DNA of 64,000 bases from Rotaria sordida (GCA_905250125.1 CAJNOL010000895.1:32052-96051); one strand, 5' to 3'; positions 47,243-59,600 are shown, counted from the first letter of the stretch. The notes: generated from the sequence alone by a model not told the origin. Made by a program: numbers and translations.

Positions 47243-47957
47243 TCATTGTTCGTTTAGTGTTTTTTCAGAATTAAGATTTTCTAATGGATCAGGTAGAAAT
47301 ATATGAACAAATGCTGGAGAAGAGTGTTCGGCAACATTAATGTCCATCGGATAAGCAAGTTGTAAATGACTAATAGCAGCTTTATTGAAACTTTCCGAGT
47401 TGAGAAGTTTGGACAAATGTGAACCATTGTTTGTTATTGTCATTGGACGATGAATTTGAGAAGCTAAAATCCACTCGACGTAGTGAGCGTAATAATGCGG
47501 TATACCATACTGTTGAATTACCGATGGAGGTATTCTTCCAATTGGTTGTACAAGAGCATAGTGCGTCCACTTTCGTTCTTTGTAGTTATATTCAACATAT
47601 GTTGAGTAATCTGTTGGTGCATGTATATGTAAATCGAAATGAGCAGCACGAAACATCTCGTCATTCGATAAACCTATGATGATTAGAGATAGGATGAGAT
47701 AGAGAAATTTATAAATTCGTTTGACTACCATTTATATCAATTGCCAGCCCATGATGTGAGTATTTTCCCACCTCGTCTGATGTAATATCACTTGGAGCAT
47801 GATGTAGAACATAATATGCTAAACCAATTTTGTTTGCATCACCAAATTGATCTGGACAAATCTTGCGGCCAGTACCAGGTTCTATTTTGTCTAGTTTATT
47901 TCCCATTAACGGTACTACAATAACGATATTCAGAACTATTATCTGAAATGAAAACAA
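47243..47957 (-). CDS. Predicted secreted protein of unknown family
   Basis: Two exons joined by a 55-bp intron (47674-47728), giving an uninterrupted frame from 47957 or from ATG 47904-47906 to the stop at 47243. Upstream of that ATG the frame is strongly hydrophobic ('IIVLNIVIVVPLMG'), like a signal peptide, but begins right after a 'ttttcatttcag' acceptor, so the true start may be in another exon or supplied after trans-splicing. The mature part has paired features 'GLAYYVLHHAPSDIT' and 'FDLHIHAPTDYSTYVEYNYK', 'PHYYAHYVEWILASQIHRP', and few cysteines. I do not recognise the family; the histidine-rich 'DLHIHAP' phrase could bind metal but that is only a guess. Confidence 0.55.
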
Positions 47958-48086
47958 TATTTAGAATATACTATAAATATGTAATAAGAATGAAAATCGT
48001 AAAAGGAAATCGAAATTTATAAAACATTCTTTATATTTTTTCTTTTCTCAATGCATATACAACTAAAACTGCATTAGTAATGTTAG

Positions 48087-49390
48087 TTATAATTGGTGTT
48101 CGACATCTTCTCCTTGGTTTTCTGATGATGATGATGATGATCTATCTTTATTTACTGTTCGTTTTTGTTGAGCTCTTAATTGTCCTGAATTATAATAATG
48201 ATGATGTTGATAATTTTTTTCACGTGAAATGGTTTTGGTGTTTGTGTACGTTGATCAGGTTTTTGAATCATTAGTGCTGGTAATGGTGAAGGTTCATGTG
48301 AATGTTTTTTGACAGGTAATGATAATGCTGGTTGTTGATTTGATCTTAATGATTAAATCGAGTCTGAAAGTGATTTATGTGAACCAAATGGTGTATTTGT
48401 TCGGGAACGATTTGCTGTTAAAGGCATTGCCTTAATACTAACATCGTTTTCATCATCACCATGATCATCATCTTGATCAGGTGAATAAGAACGTAATGAT
48501 GTTGGTGGTGGATAAGAATTTGGAAAAGCACTGGCTTGCTGATATGACAGTGAAATATTAACAGAAGTTTGACGATATGATGAATGTGAACTTGCCATTG
48601 GTGATGGGCGACGTGGAACTGGTGGAGATTGACTTGTACTACTTTCGGCTGATTCAACCAAATGTGATGTCGAGGATAAATCACCTTTTAAGACTTCACG
48701 TTTATATTTTTTCGAATTATCCACTGATATGTTACTTCTATGATTCCAAACAGTTCCTCCTTGTTTATTAAAATACATAATAAAGAATAAGAAAAATATT
48801 CTAGTTCGTTTCTTCTTTTATTTTGAGAAAAATATCAACTTAGTCATTGCATATTTTCTCAACTAAAATCAAAGAGAAGGATTTTAAATAATTCATTAAA
48901 AGAAAGAAACAACAAATACATACTACTTGTAGAACGTTTTTCAGTAGCATTTGTTTTACGAAGTTTTAGAAAGATAATAGCAGCAATTACAATAGTGACA
49001 AGAAGAAGAAGTACAATACCATCAATACTTAGTCCAATGATCATGGGAACTTTATAAGATTCTAAATACAAATCCACACTTCTTTTTAAACGCTAAACTA
49101 AAAATAAAGTGAACTTACTTCCTCGAGTTCGATCTGTACTTGAACCTGTTTTCAATTCACAAGATGCAGGTAATCACAGACAAAAAGAAAAGAAAATGAT
49201 TTAAAATGAAAATGATGTGAAAAAAAAATAAGACACGGGGGACAAGACAATATGATCATGCCAAACAACTAAAATGAATAGCATAATTGTATGGGAAAGC
49301 AATAGATATGTGTTCTTACTGTCATTTTCTCTCTGACTTATACCAGAAGTACTTGCCTAAACATAGATTTAGTGTATATAGATCAAAATA
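48087..49390 (-). pseudogene. Single-pass membrane protein with disordered tail, decaying
   Basis: The exon at 48924-49077 encodes one membrane helix, 'GLSIDGIVLLLLVTIVIAAI', then a basic stop-transfer 'FLKLRKTNATEKR'. It splices (178-bp intron) to 48353-48745, a tail with 'PPVPRRPSPMASSHSSY' (possible SH3 ligand) and acidic and Q-rich parts. At 48353-48355 a TAA stops the frame, yet coding quality continues: 'SLRSNQQPALSLPVKKHSHE' in frame, then after a frameshift near 48225 'NYQHHHYYNSGQLRAQQKR' to a stop at 48087. Small exons with S/T-rich extracellular stalk sequence lie at about 49116-49142 and 49323-49359. No start codon was found upstream, and a mariner-like end lies at 49391. It may be a truncated but expressed receptor-like protein or a pseudogene. 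Confidence 0.5.
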
Positions 49391-49838
49391 CAGGGTGGCC
49401 CAAAAGTCATGTTAATATTCTTTTGTTTTTTTGATCATGATTAAATTCAATACTTTGATTCTTGATTGATTTTGTTTTCAATATGAGAGATGGAATATTT
49501 CAATAAATTCCATTCTTATTTTCTTATATTTATAAATAAATTGAATTTTATTCAGATTAAATTCTTTGATAAACTGATATAAAACAAAAAACAAACATGA
49601 AATAGATAATCATAAGTTAAAGTACAAGACTATACATGTAAAAAAGAAAAGAAACACACACACACACACTGTTAAACAGATAGTAATAGTAATAAAATCT
49701 ACCAATTCAAAAGTAAAAAAAAAAACATTGTAAAAACAAAAATTGCATTATTTATATTCATGACAATTACGAGAGCATGAAAAAAAAAGCAAATTCATCT
49801 GAACAAGAAGAGCCTTAGTTTAACTAAAGATAGATGTA
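49391..49838. other. Spacer with solo mariner-like end
   Basis: 'cagggtggcccaaaagtcat' at 49391 resembles a mariner end; an AC microsatellite lies at about 49656-49669. No gene. Confidence 0.35.
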
Positions 49839-52433
49839 TTAAATATAACGATCACGTTGACGAAGATAACAAAGTAGACCAAGAGCAGCAACGATACAAA
49901 AGCCCTAAAAAAAAAAGAACATATCAATGATTAACTTCTGATACAGTAAAACTTAGGAACTATTAAAAAGCGTTTACTATAGGGACGTATTCAATTTAGA
50001 GAGTTGATATATTGCGTTTGCTTTTGTGTTATTTGTCTTTTCTACTTTTGAAATAATATTGATGGCATTTTATATTTGATTCAAATTCATTAATTAATTT
50101 AATTTTTCTCTTGCAAAGTAAACTCGTATTGTGACTATCATTCTTTTCTTTATATGTAGAGCATCGTGGATAATATGTATTTTTTCTTAGTTGATAAGAA
50201 ATGCTAGATGTCATTTCATTACGAAAAAGATTAAGAAAAGTAGATAGATTGTTGAAATAAAAAAATTCGTTTTCTTATAACTCTAAGAATCTTCAGTAAA
50301 ATTCTTTTTATGATAACAAAAACTTTACAATCAACATTTGAATATAATGGGTAGACCATAAATAATAGATCTCTCAGTAGTTTGCATATATTTCGATAAT
50401 ATTAAAATGCAAAGAAGCAAATTTTTTTTTAACAAGATACATCTTTTAATTCTCTACAATCTTACATATTTCAATTGATTCAATTAGAATTCGTTACTAT
50501 GAAAATTGTAGATTCGAATGAGCTATAAATATACTCTGAAAAGAGTTTATCCTTTTAGCTTATTGCTACAGACATATTGCACTTTTAAAAATATTTTTTT
50601 AAATGTTGTGATTCAGAAAAATTGATTTTCGAATTTTGATTTGAAACTTGCCATGGAGACCTCCTCAATACAATTTACCACTTAGATGGTAAGAATTTCA
50701 GTCTGATAAACCGAGCTTCGGGCTTGTTTTTATAGCTTCTAAGAGAATCGAAATAATTCCATCGTTATAAGAGGTACTGAATTTTGAAACTTTCTTTCAT
50801 TTATTTTTTTATAACGATTTTAGTGAACATGATGTTCAAAACAAGATGACTCTCTCGACAGTAAATCCCAATTTTCTCAGTCCAGAAATCAAATATAAAA
50901 AATCCAGAGCCGGATGGGAGTTATTTCAATTCTCCTCTCTGGAAACTATATTTTGAGAAAAAAACTAAAGTTTTAGAAATGAATTTTTTCATTCAAATTC
51001 AGAAAAAAAAAATATTACAATCGCATATTTTTAAGCACATAACAGATGGAGATAGCTAACGCCATCTATCATGCTGGTTAACATAAAAATATTCTCTTCA
51101 ATGTTGATCCAAGTGACAACAGAGTTTTTCCGAAATAGAACAACTTTACAGAAAAACCACAAAAATTTCTCCGAAAACATGGTGGTACAGTCAACGTTTC
51201 CTCTGACAAGTCTATAAAAATCTAGTCATTTTGCAAAAAATTACATATTCTGAAGGAGACCACTGCAGGAATAAGCTAAGGGTTTGAATTCTTTTTTTAG
51301 GGTATTCATAGTTGGAAGACTTCTCTTGTCAGACCAAAAAGTTTTGGGTCCAGTAGGTTTTAATCCTTGTTAAACATTTAACCTACTGATTAACTTACTT
51401 CAACAAATACAAGAACAAAAGCTAAAATTCCAACAATCATTAAATTTCGATTAATTTCCATTTGAATCATATTGAAACATCCCTAAAACAAACGACTTCT
51501 TATAATCCAAAAAAAAAAAATCTTCTATTCTAACATACATCAATATAAATTAAACCATAAGTTTCATTAGCAGCAATTTGTTTTCCACAACCATTTGTTT
51601 CTTCAATACAACATGAATCTGGTACATATGGTTGTCCAGTCCATACATCAGCATTAAACCAATCTTGATATTGATCAACACCACAACAGTGAAACTAAAT
51701 AGAAATTCAATATTTTATTTTTGTAAACTAAATAAAACTTCTATAAAAATTTTCTACTCGTTTCTGTATTGAATTCATTGTTTTACGAAAATTATTTTCA
51801 TCAGCACCTTCATCACCTGGATATTGACGAATATTTTCAAGTAATTCTTTTCGTGCAGTCATTGCTACCTTAAATATAAAAGCAAAATATTCATAATTTT
51901 CTTTCACAAAAAAAAAAAAAAAAAAATTTTACTCGTTCATTAAAAGCAATAACAAATACAACACCAAGTAATAAGGCCACGAAAATAACTATCATTGTTA
52001 TAATATACTTTAATAAAAAACAAAAAAAAACAATCAAGAATTAAAACAAAAGAATTTTTATTTACAATGAATAATAAAATTTTCTTTTCAAACCATGCAC
52101 CAATACATCCAATAGCACCAAGTAACATAGAAAATTTTGCTAAAAAAAATTTCAAATAATATATACATGAAAATGAAAAAAAAATTTAAATTTATAAACC
52201 TGAAATAATTAATATAACAGGTGCTGTAAATAATTGATTTTTCATTAATGGTCGATAATCAACCGATTTTATATGTAACCACCAACTACAAACGACAACA
52301 GCAAATCCCAATGCCTAAAATTTTTCTATTATTTAAATATTCATTTATTAAAAATTAAGGTTTTTTAACATACAAAAAAAAACATATTAACTATTGTAAA
52401 TACACAACGAAATACCATGTAAGTTGATGACAT
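49839..52433 (-). CDS. Tetraspanin
   Basis: Eight exons (52374-52433, 52200-52314, 52066-52139, 51933-52007, 51758-51868, 51539-51694, 51399-51482, 49839-49904), 246 residues, in frame throughout. Four helices: about 10-34, 48-75, 82-107 and 208-236. The large extracellular loop carries the hallmark CCG (148-150), PDSCC (170-174), a further Cys at 181 and the GC before TM4 (198-199): six cysteines forming three disulphides. One N-x-S/T site sits at about 189. Tetraspanins organise membrane microdomains with integrins and other partners; the subtype cannot be read here. The short tail 'RQRDRYI' is basic. The last intron is unusually long (1494 bp) and holds foldback-like DNA. It is divergent from FIP1 with 236 bp between start codons. 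Confidence 0.93.
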
Positions 52434-52669
52434 TCTCAATCTGTTAATTATTGACTATAAACTGATCGGATCAATCAATAATACAATGTATCCGATGAAT
52501 GAATAAATAGTATGTAGAAAGATGATAGATGTCAGACTTTCTTTTTTATTATTATTTAGAAATATAAAAGATAACATATGATTGGTTACTTTGTTTTTGT
52601 CTTACATCAACAGATATAAACTGAAGAACAAAAATAATATTCAAAAAAAAAACTTCTTCGAGCTAGATC
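52434..52669. promoter_or_regulatory. Shared divergent promoter region, tetraspanin/FIP1
   Basis: The two ATGs face away from each other across 236 bp. The sequence is AT-rich with no clear TATA at a fixed distance. A 'gagctag' acceptor-like site lies just before the FIP1 ATG (AG at 52665-52666). Co-regulation is inferred from the arrangement only. Confidence 0.5.
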
Positions 52670-55600
52670 ATGTCGGAAACAGTTATTGATGAAAATTCAT
52701 CATTAAATGGTGTAACAACAATAACAGACACAAATTCATCAGTCAAAGAATCCGGTGTTAATAATGAGAATGAAGAAACATGGTTATATGGAAAACAAAA
52801 GGTTGAAGAAAATATGTAAGTTCTTGCAACTTGTGATTTTTTTTTTCGTAATTTTGTTATTTTAAGTGATAATACAACAGCACCATCAATCGATGAAATA
52901 ACAACACAGGAAATTGATGCTAGAGTATGTAGAAAAATATCGGTTTGTTTTTTAATAAGAAGACTTTATTCGTAAATAAAAGTTCGAATTTTTGGAATAT
53001 ATGACTGTGTTTGGTCTTGTTAAAAAATATAATACGAGAGAATTACCCGAATTAATATTCATCATTTGAGTTCACAAGAAGATCTTGATAAGAGTAGAAA
53101 AGTCCTAAAAAGATTCGTTCCTGTAGAGTCAGTCGAGTTATAACCGTTTTAGCCGAAAAAAAAAATATTTGAATTTTCAAGTGAACTTGATTTTTGTAGC
53201 AAATGAAAATTCAATATCTTGATAAAGGAACATTCTTTTTGATTGAAACTTTTAGGACATTCTATTACTCATTGGACCTTTTTATCGGTGAAATTTCATA
53301 AAAATAGTTATATCGTGTTGTATACTTTTATAGTCTTCGTTTATCTATAATTTCTCTTCTAAGTAGAATTTCAAATATTGAAGTTCAAGAATTGATTATA
53401 AGATTATGAAAAACGATAGAAAAATGTTTTGATGTTATTAAGCCGCAGGCTATTGGAAAGAAGACGAATAAAATATACTTATTGACTTCTGATAGAGAAA
53501 TGATAGAAAATAAGTATAAATATTTTTGAATTTGATATCGATGGATTCATTATTTCATTTATTTTATAAAATATATTCGATAACGTATAAGAGATAGTGC
53601 AAAAATTTTGCATTAATTTTATTTTCAGTATAGTGTGATAACAACTCGTTGTGAAGAGTCGATAGTTTGCTTATTAGAAAGAACATAGTTTATTTTTGCA
53701 AAGGGCTCATTAAACTTGGAATTTCGATTGCTGACAAAAAAAAGAGTCTTATTTTTCGCTAGTAAAAACTATTAGAAAAATATCGATTTCAAAATTCTAC
53801 AAATGTGCAGAGAACTTTTTTTTTCCAGTTAAACATATTCTTAAAATTTTTTGTTTCTACATAGGAAAAAGCAGCAATACCATCAACAATAAATCCAACA
53901 ACATCATCATTAATCGGTAGTCAATTAGATGATGATTCTGATGATGATGATGATGGAATTCAAGTTACTATTCGTAATATTAAATCGGGTACATCAATTT
54001 TTCCACCAAGTCGACAAAATAATCGAACATCAATACCATGTAAATAAATATTCGACTTTTTTTTTTAAACATGTTTAATTTTTTTTGTTTCAAATATCTA
54101 GCGGGTCCAGTCATCCCAACAAAATCACAGACAACACGTAATATTGATTTAGATGCTCAAGGTATTATTAATGGACAACCAACATATGAACATGATTTAA
54201 TGAATGCATATAAAGATGATGAAAAACCATGGAAAAAACCAGGTTCGATAAAAAAAACAACATTCTTGAATTATATATCGTTCAAAGTTGTTCTTTTTTT
54301 TTCTTAGGAGCGGATATTACTGATTATTTTAATTATGGTTTTACTGAAGAAACATGGGCACAATATTGTGATCGACAACGTCGTTTACGTTCAGAAAATA
54401 ATTTGGCTCGTCTTAATGCAGCTCATGTAAAAGAATCTTGCCGAATAAGATGAACAATTTTCATTTGCAAAAGCTATTTATATCGTTTTGAAGAGAAATT
54501 ATTCAGTATTTCTTCGAAGCAACCTACTTTAATAAGGGTCTTGTACGATTTTCAATCGTGTATATTTCATAATAGCTTTCTTTGTATCGAAAAGCCTTCG
54601 CACAAGTTTTTCAGAAACTGTTACGATACTAATTGATTGTCTTCTAAATTTTTGTGTGTCGACCAATCAATGCCTACAAACAATCAACTTTTTGAGGGAA
54701 AAAAATTTTTTGCTTCCGGACCAATGGAGAAGGATACGGGAGTTTATGCAAAATTTTTAATTCTCATAAGAGATCGAATCTAAAATAGTAAAAAAAAGTT
54801 TAGAAACAATGATTTTCTCCATAATGTTAAGCGCGTAGCTCCAATCCAAATAGTGATTTTAATACCCAATAGAGTTTTCTATCTAATACACTTTATAGCA
54901 AGATGAACAATAATGGCAAGGCGCCTAAAAAAAACTGAACATAGTATTTTTCATGTTCTAGAAGACTTTGTCAGAGATATTTTTGAACGGTGCTATCTTA
55001 AAGAGCACAACATTCTGAGTAAAATCAGGGGTCGCCGAGTTTTCTGCGGCCTTCTCATAAAAAGTTACAAGCATTACAAAAATCATGAAAAAACGAAATT
55101 TTTTTAAAAATCAACTAAAAACGCCTTTTTCATGACTTTTGTGATGCTTGTAATTTTCTATGAGAAGCTGATAGAAAACTCGGCGACCCCTCATTTTGCT
55201 CAGGATTTTGTGCTCTTTCAGGTGGCACCGTTCAAAAATAGCACTGGCAAAGTCTTCTAGAATCTGACAAATACCGTGTTCGATTTTTTAGGAGCCTTGC
55301 CATCATTGTTCATCTATGAAATTTTGCTATAAAGTGTATTGGATTGAAGCTACATGCTTAACATTATGGTAAAACTCGTTGTTTCTAAACTTAACGGTAT
55401 CGATAGCTTTTCAAATGAAGAATGTTCAATCTTATCTGACAAGGTCCTTTAAAAATTTTTATATAAAATTTTATTTAGATTCCACCAATGCCACAAATGT
55501 TGCCCGTTCATCCTCCAATGGTACATCAAATGAATCCTCATCCAGCTATGATTATGAATAAACCACCAATAAATATGCCAATTGTACCACGACCATTTAT

Positions 55601-57559
55601 GAATGTGCGAAAACAAGATGGAAAAATTGATGTTATTGGTTAGAATAAATTTTATTTTTTTAATTAAGATTAATTTTTTTTAATTTTCTATTTCAAGGTG
55701 CTACTGATCAAACATCCCGTCGACAAATGTTTGATGCACCAAATGCATTTGAACATCCACCATTTATGAATGGACCTCCATTGTATGTGTTTTGTTTTTT
55801 AAAATTTACAATTTTTTTTTTAATGATTTTCTTTTCGATCATGATTAGAGATATGTTGTTTATAGTCACTAAAATAAAATAAAAATTTAACTACAAATTT
55901 TAGTTCTGATTCGAATAACTTTCTGTATTGATCAAAGCTTAGTTTATATCTATTAAGTTAATTTGACAGGCTGACGAGAGAACCTCCTGAGATGTTTCAT
56001 TCCGTTTTCAATGATTTTTTTGCCTATAGGTACTAGATAGTATCCATAAGCAAAATAGGACATTTGAGAAGATTTCCTCATAAGTACGAATTAGAAGAAT
56101 TTATTTGATATTATCTTTAGTTCTGGTGGTCAACCACCTAGTGGTCAAACAGTTGGTGATTTGGTTACTCCACCACCAGTATCAAATGGTCCTGCACCAC
56201 AACATGGAACACCACCTGGTGGTAGTCATCCTATACCAACACTTGGTGCACATCGATTACCTATGATGCCTCCACCACCTGGTATGCAGTTTCGACCTCC
56301 ATTTGGTCATCCACATGCGCCTGGTGCACCTCCATTTTTTCCTCATGGACCTGGTGCTCCCATGCATGGCGAAAGGTAAAAATTATTTTTTTTTTAATTC
56401 ATCAAATTGCATATTTGAAATTTAATTTAGACCACCACAACAATACTTTCTACCTCATCATCCACAACAACCATGGGAGAAGTAAGTTGTTGTTTTTGTT
56501 TTTTGTTTTTCTCATATTAATTATTTCAATTAAATTATATTTATCAATAGACCTGGTATGCCTCCTGTACATGGTTTTCCACCTGGACATTTTCCTCCTC
56601 AAGCACCTGTACCAACTAATACTGGCAATGGACGACCACCATCTAGTCGAAGTCCAACACCTGAAGATCATTCACCACGTAGTTCAACACCAGAAGAAAA
56701 TCGTCCTAGTGGTGGTAATGGTGGTGATAATGAAAAAACATCAAAAGATGATCGATATAAAGATAGATATCGGTATTTAATGAGAAAAATATTTTTACAA
56801 CAACAACAAAAAAAAATAATATTATTTTTGGTTTTTTTTAAGAGATGATCGTGATCATTATTCAACAACACGTCGTCGTTCATCACCAAAAGATCGTTCA
56901 TCATCATCATATCGTTCACGTCATCGAAGTGGTGATCATGAATATGAACGACCAAGAGGTGATCGAAAATCATCACGTGATCGTGATGATAAATATGAAC
57001 GTTATTCACGAAAGTAATTTTGTTTTTTGTTTTTTGAAATATTTTATTTCCAAAAATTTTTATTTTTTCTCATTCTTAAAGACGACATCATCGAGAAGAT
57101 AGTGGACGTCATCATCGTGGTGGTGATGATGATTCATCACGTAGTCATCGTTCATCACGACGTACACCAACAAAAAATTTTTCTTCACCACCAAAAATTC
57201 TTGGTACTAGTAACAGTCAACTTTCATCAACAGAATCTAATCAAACCTTAACGGAAAATCCAGAATCAACTGAAAATGATCAAACATCAACAACAACAAC
57301 AACAACAACAGCAAATATAACTGTACCATCATCATCATCATCACCAAATAGTCGATCACGTCGTGATGATTCCGAACGTTCATCTTCACGTCATGGTCAT
57401 CATAAAAAATCTTCAAAACGATCGCGGCGTGATAGTGGTGATGAACGTAGTCATCGTAGACATTCAAAAGATAAATCTAATAGCAGTAAAAAAACAACAA
57501 CAACAACAACAAATCAAACAGAAGCTTCATCTGATGTTAAAGAACAAATAAATGACTAA
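52670..57559 (+). CDS. FIP1L1: FIP1 pre-mRNA 3'-end processing factor
   Basis: Twelve exons: 52670-52815, 52867-52924, 53865-54039, 54102-54242, 54308-54426, 55479-55638, 55698-55782, 56121-56375, 56431-56481, 56551-56772, 56843-57013, 57082-57559; 686 residues, frame kept. Order of domains: acidic N-terminus with a D/E run ('[20 protein letters not shown]'), then the conserved Fip1 motif at about 168-195 ('[18 protein letters not shown]' followed by '[12 protein letters not shown]'). A long P/G/M/H-rich region follows, and an RS/RD/RE-type C-terminus with many R-S, D-R and H-R pairs. This is metazoan FIP1L1 architecture. Fip1 is part of CPSF, binds U-rich RNA upstream of the poly(A) signal and recruits poly(A) polymerase in the nucleus. 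The two longest introns (2 and 5, about 1 kb each) contain foldback sequences. Confidence 0.93.
53070..53290. mobile_element. Degenerate foldback in FIP1 intron 2
   Basis: 'aagtcctaaaaagattcgtt' near 53100 pairs imperfectly with the complement of 'gaaacttttaggacattc' near 53245; neighbouring 'gttcct' and 'aaggaac' phrases also pair. Old and diverged. Confidence 0.4.
54796..55392. mobile_element. Long foldback element in FIP1 intron 5
   Basis: Arms of about 285 bp. 'agtttagaaacaatgatttt' (54797) pairs with 'gtttctaaact' (to 55391), and inside 'gggtcgccgagttttctgcg' (55029) pairs with 'gaaaactcggcgacccc' (55173). The loop is only about 20 bp. The element fills over half of the intron and leaves the splice sites at 54427 and 55478 intact. 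Confidence 0.85.
55971..56084. mobile_element. Short foldback in FIP1 intron 7
   Basis: 'gagagaacctcctgagatgt' pairs with the complement of 'acatttgagaagatttcctc'. It resembles the element at 33530-33670 in its ends. Confidence 0.5.
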
Positions 57560-57698
57560 CATATATTTCATGTTTTCTTTTTTTTTTTTTTGTCATGTAA
57601 ATTTCTTTTTCTATTGTTGTCTATCGATTCTCTGAATATCTTGGAGAAACAAACAGGATATACGTATTAAATAGATATAATTGTTCTAGATTATTATT
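57560..57698 (+). promoter_or_regulatory. Very short FIP1-ArfGAP1 spacer with acceptor-like site
   Basis: Only 139 bp separate the FIP1 stop from the ArfGAP1 ATG on the same strand. A T-tract (57580-57593) and 'attgttctag' with AG at 57688-57689 lie just upstream of the ATG at 57699. This is what a trans-splice acceptor in an operon would look like; bdelloid rotifers are known to use spliced leaders. Confidence 0.45.
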
Positions 57699-59600
57699 AT
57701 GGCTAGTTCATATGCTGAATCAGTTCTTAAAGATCTTAAATTAAAAGATAATAATAATATTTGTTTTGAATGTGGAGCATTAAATCCACAATGGGTATCT
57801 GTTTCATATGGTAAGATATGAATTAAGAGAAAGATAGATAGCGATTTTTAAATTGAAAAAAAAAAACAAAATCTTTGCTTCTTACATGGAATAAATCGCA
57901 CTTAACAAAATTTTATTCATCGTTGATCTGTTTAATAACACAGAATATATATTTAATTGATGATGATAAGAAAATTAAATTTTAATGAGAAATAATTTTT
58001 GTATTAGATTTAGTAGACAAAATTTATTTAAAAGCTTTTTTTTTCATATTTTAAATTTTGACTTTAGAGTTTCAAATTTTCCAATGCTGAATCTGATTCG
58101 AATGAACTTTGAACTACATCACAAGAAAGAGCACGTTTTAGATTACTCATAAACATCTCTACTTTTCTTTTTACTATCCCTAGAGAATTTGAAAACGTTC
58201 TCAAATTTATAAAATAAAATAGTATAGAAATGAACATCATAGAGACCTGTGGTTCAAAAACCTTCACCCAGAACTCATTTGATTGATCGATTGCTGATTA
58301 ATCAAATTTCGATGCCCCCCCCCCCAATCTTTTCTCTTGAATGATGAAAATCGCAGGTCTCTATGATGTTCCTTTCACAAAACATTAGAACACATTATTT
58401 TTCTCAAAATTTAATTTCAAATTCCAAAAAAAAAAAAAAATATTTCATTTTCATAGGTATTTTTATTTGTCTTCAATGTTCTGGTAAACATCGTGGATTA
58501 GGTGTTCATTTATCATTTGTTCGTTCAATAACAATGGATAAATGGAAAGATATTGAATTAGAAAAAATGAAAGTTGGTGGAAATCGTCAAGCAAAAGAAT
58601 TTTTTTCAAATCAATTAAATTATAATTTTAATACAATGAATTTACAACAACGTTATGATTCACATGCAGCTGCACTTTATCGTGATAAAATTAATACAGA
58701 AGCACATGGTAAAATTTGGTCAATTAATTCTTCATCAGTATTAAATGATACTGATAAATCATCATCTGAAATAAAAAATTCTTCATCAGATTGGACAGAA
58801 TTTAAATCATCAGAACAACATGATAATGAACAAGAATATCCTTCTGATCTTGACAGTAATAATCCAAAATATAGGGATTTTGGAAATACAAATTCTACAG
58901 TATCATCTCAACATCAATCAACAAATCCTAATTTATTAGTATCATCAATTTCAAATATGAGTATTAATGCTGCTAAATGGGCAAATGTTACTAAAGATTC
59001 TATTTTAAAATTTTCTAAAACAGCTACTGAAAAAGCAACTGAATTAACATCAAAAGTGACCGAACAAGTTAAAGATCGAAGTTTACTTACAAATGTTCAA
59101 TCAAGTGTAACAAATCTAGCATCAACAATGAGTAGGTTAAGTACAAAAACATGGTCTGATATGCAATTATTATGGTCAGAAAAAGATTATCATTCAACAA
59201 ATCAAAATAATTCAGATAATGTAAATTTTAACATGAAAAATATTTAGAATTAATTTTTTTTTTATAGAATGATTGGTCATCTTCTGATCAACAATCATCA
59301 ACAATAACATATGAGAATAATTTTACTAATCAAAATATTTCTAATGATTTATCAAATCACTCAAATGAACAGTCCAAATCAAATAGTAATCTTCCAGTAT
59401 ATAATCATGATCAAAATTTTCAATCATGGTTTAATGATGAAGTAAAGATGAAATCGACTAATGTCAATATTCCAACTTCTCCTTCGAAAAAAATTGATTC
59501 TACAAATATATCGGTTCCGGTGAAAACTAAAGATAAACCGATACCAAATCTTATTGATTTTGATGATGACGATGGATGGAAATCAATCGATAGAAACTAA
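57699..59600 (+). CDS. ARFGAP1: ArfGAP1-type Arf GTPase-activating protein
   Basis: Three exons (57699-57810, 58457-59220, 59268-59600), 402 residues. The ArfGAP zinc finger has Cys 22, 25, 42 and 45 with CX2CX16CX2C spacing, and the catalytic arginine at 50 in 'CSGKHRGLGVH'. 'LSFVRSITMDKW' follows. A central region 'AKWANVTKDSILKFSKTATE' and 'VTKDS' style amphipathic stretch (about 245-285), rich in S/T with few charges on one face, looks like the ALPS lipid-packing sensor of ArfGAP1. The C-terminus ends with acidic and aromatic motifs ('LIDFDDDDGWKSIDRN'). Expected role: stimulates GTP hydrolysis on Arf1 at Golgi membranes, uncoating COPI vesicles. Intron 1 contains a small foldback. The C-terminal length is near that of animal ArfGAP1. 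Confidence 0.93.
58232..58371. mobile_element. Small TIR element in ArfGAP1 intron 1
   Basis: Perfect 18-bp inverted repeats GAACATCATAGAGACCTG (58232-58249) and CAGGTCTCTATGATGTTC (58354-58371) bound 140 bp that also contain a run of about 13 C. No ORF. Confidence 0.65.

Noticed and set aside
47419..47679. Plus-strand ORF over the secreted-protein exon
   Set aside because: Antisense shadow of the better supported minus-strand two-exon gene.
49381..49560. Full mariner element at 49.4 kb
   Set aside because: Only one TIR-like end is visible and no transposase frame follows.
56415..57551. His/Val/Met-rich ORFs overlapping the FIP1 3' exons
   Set aside because: They are other-frame shadows of the RS/HR-rich C-terminus of FIP1.
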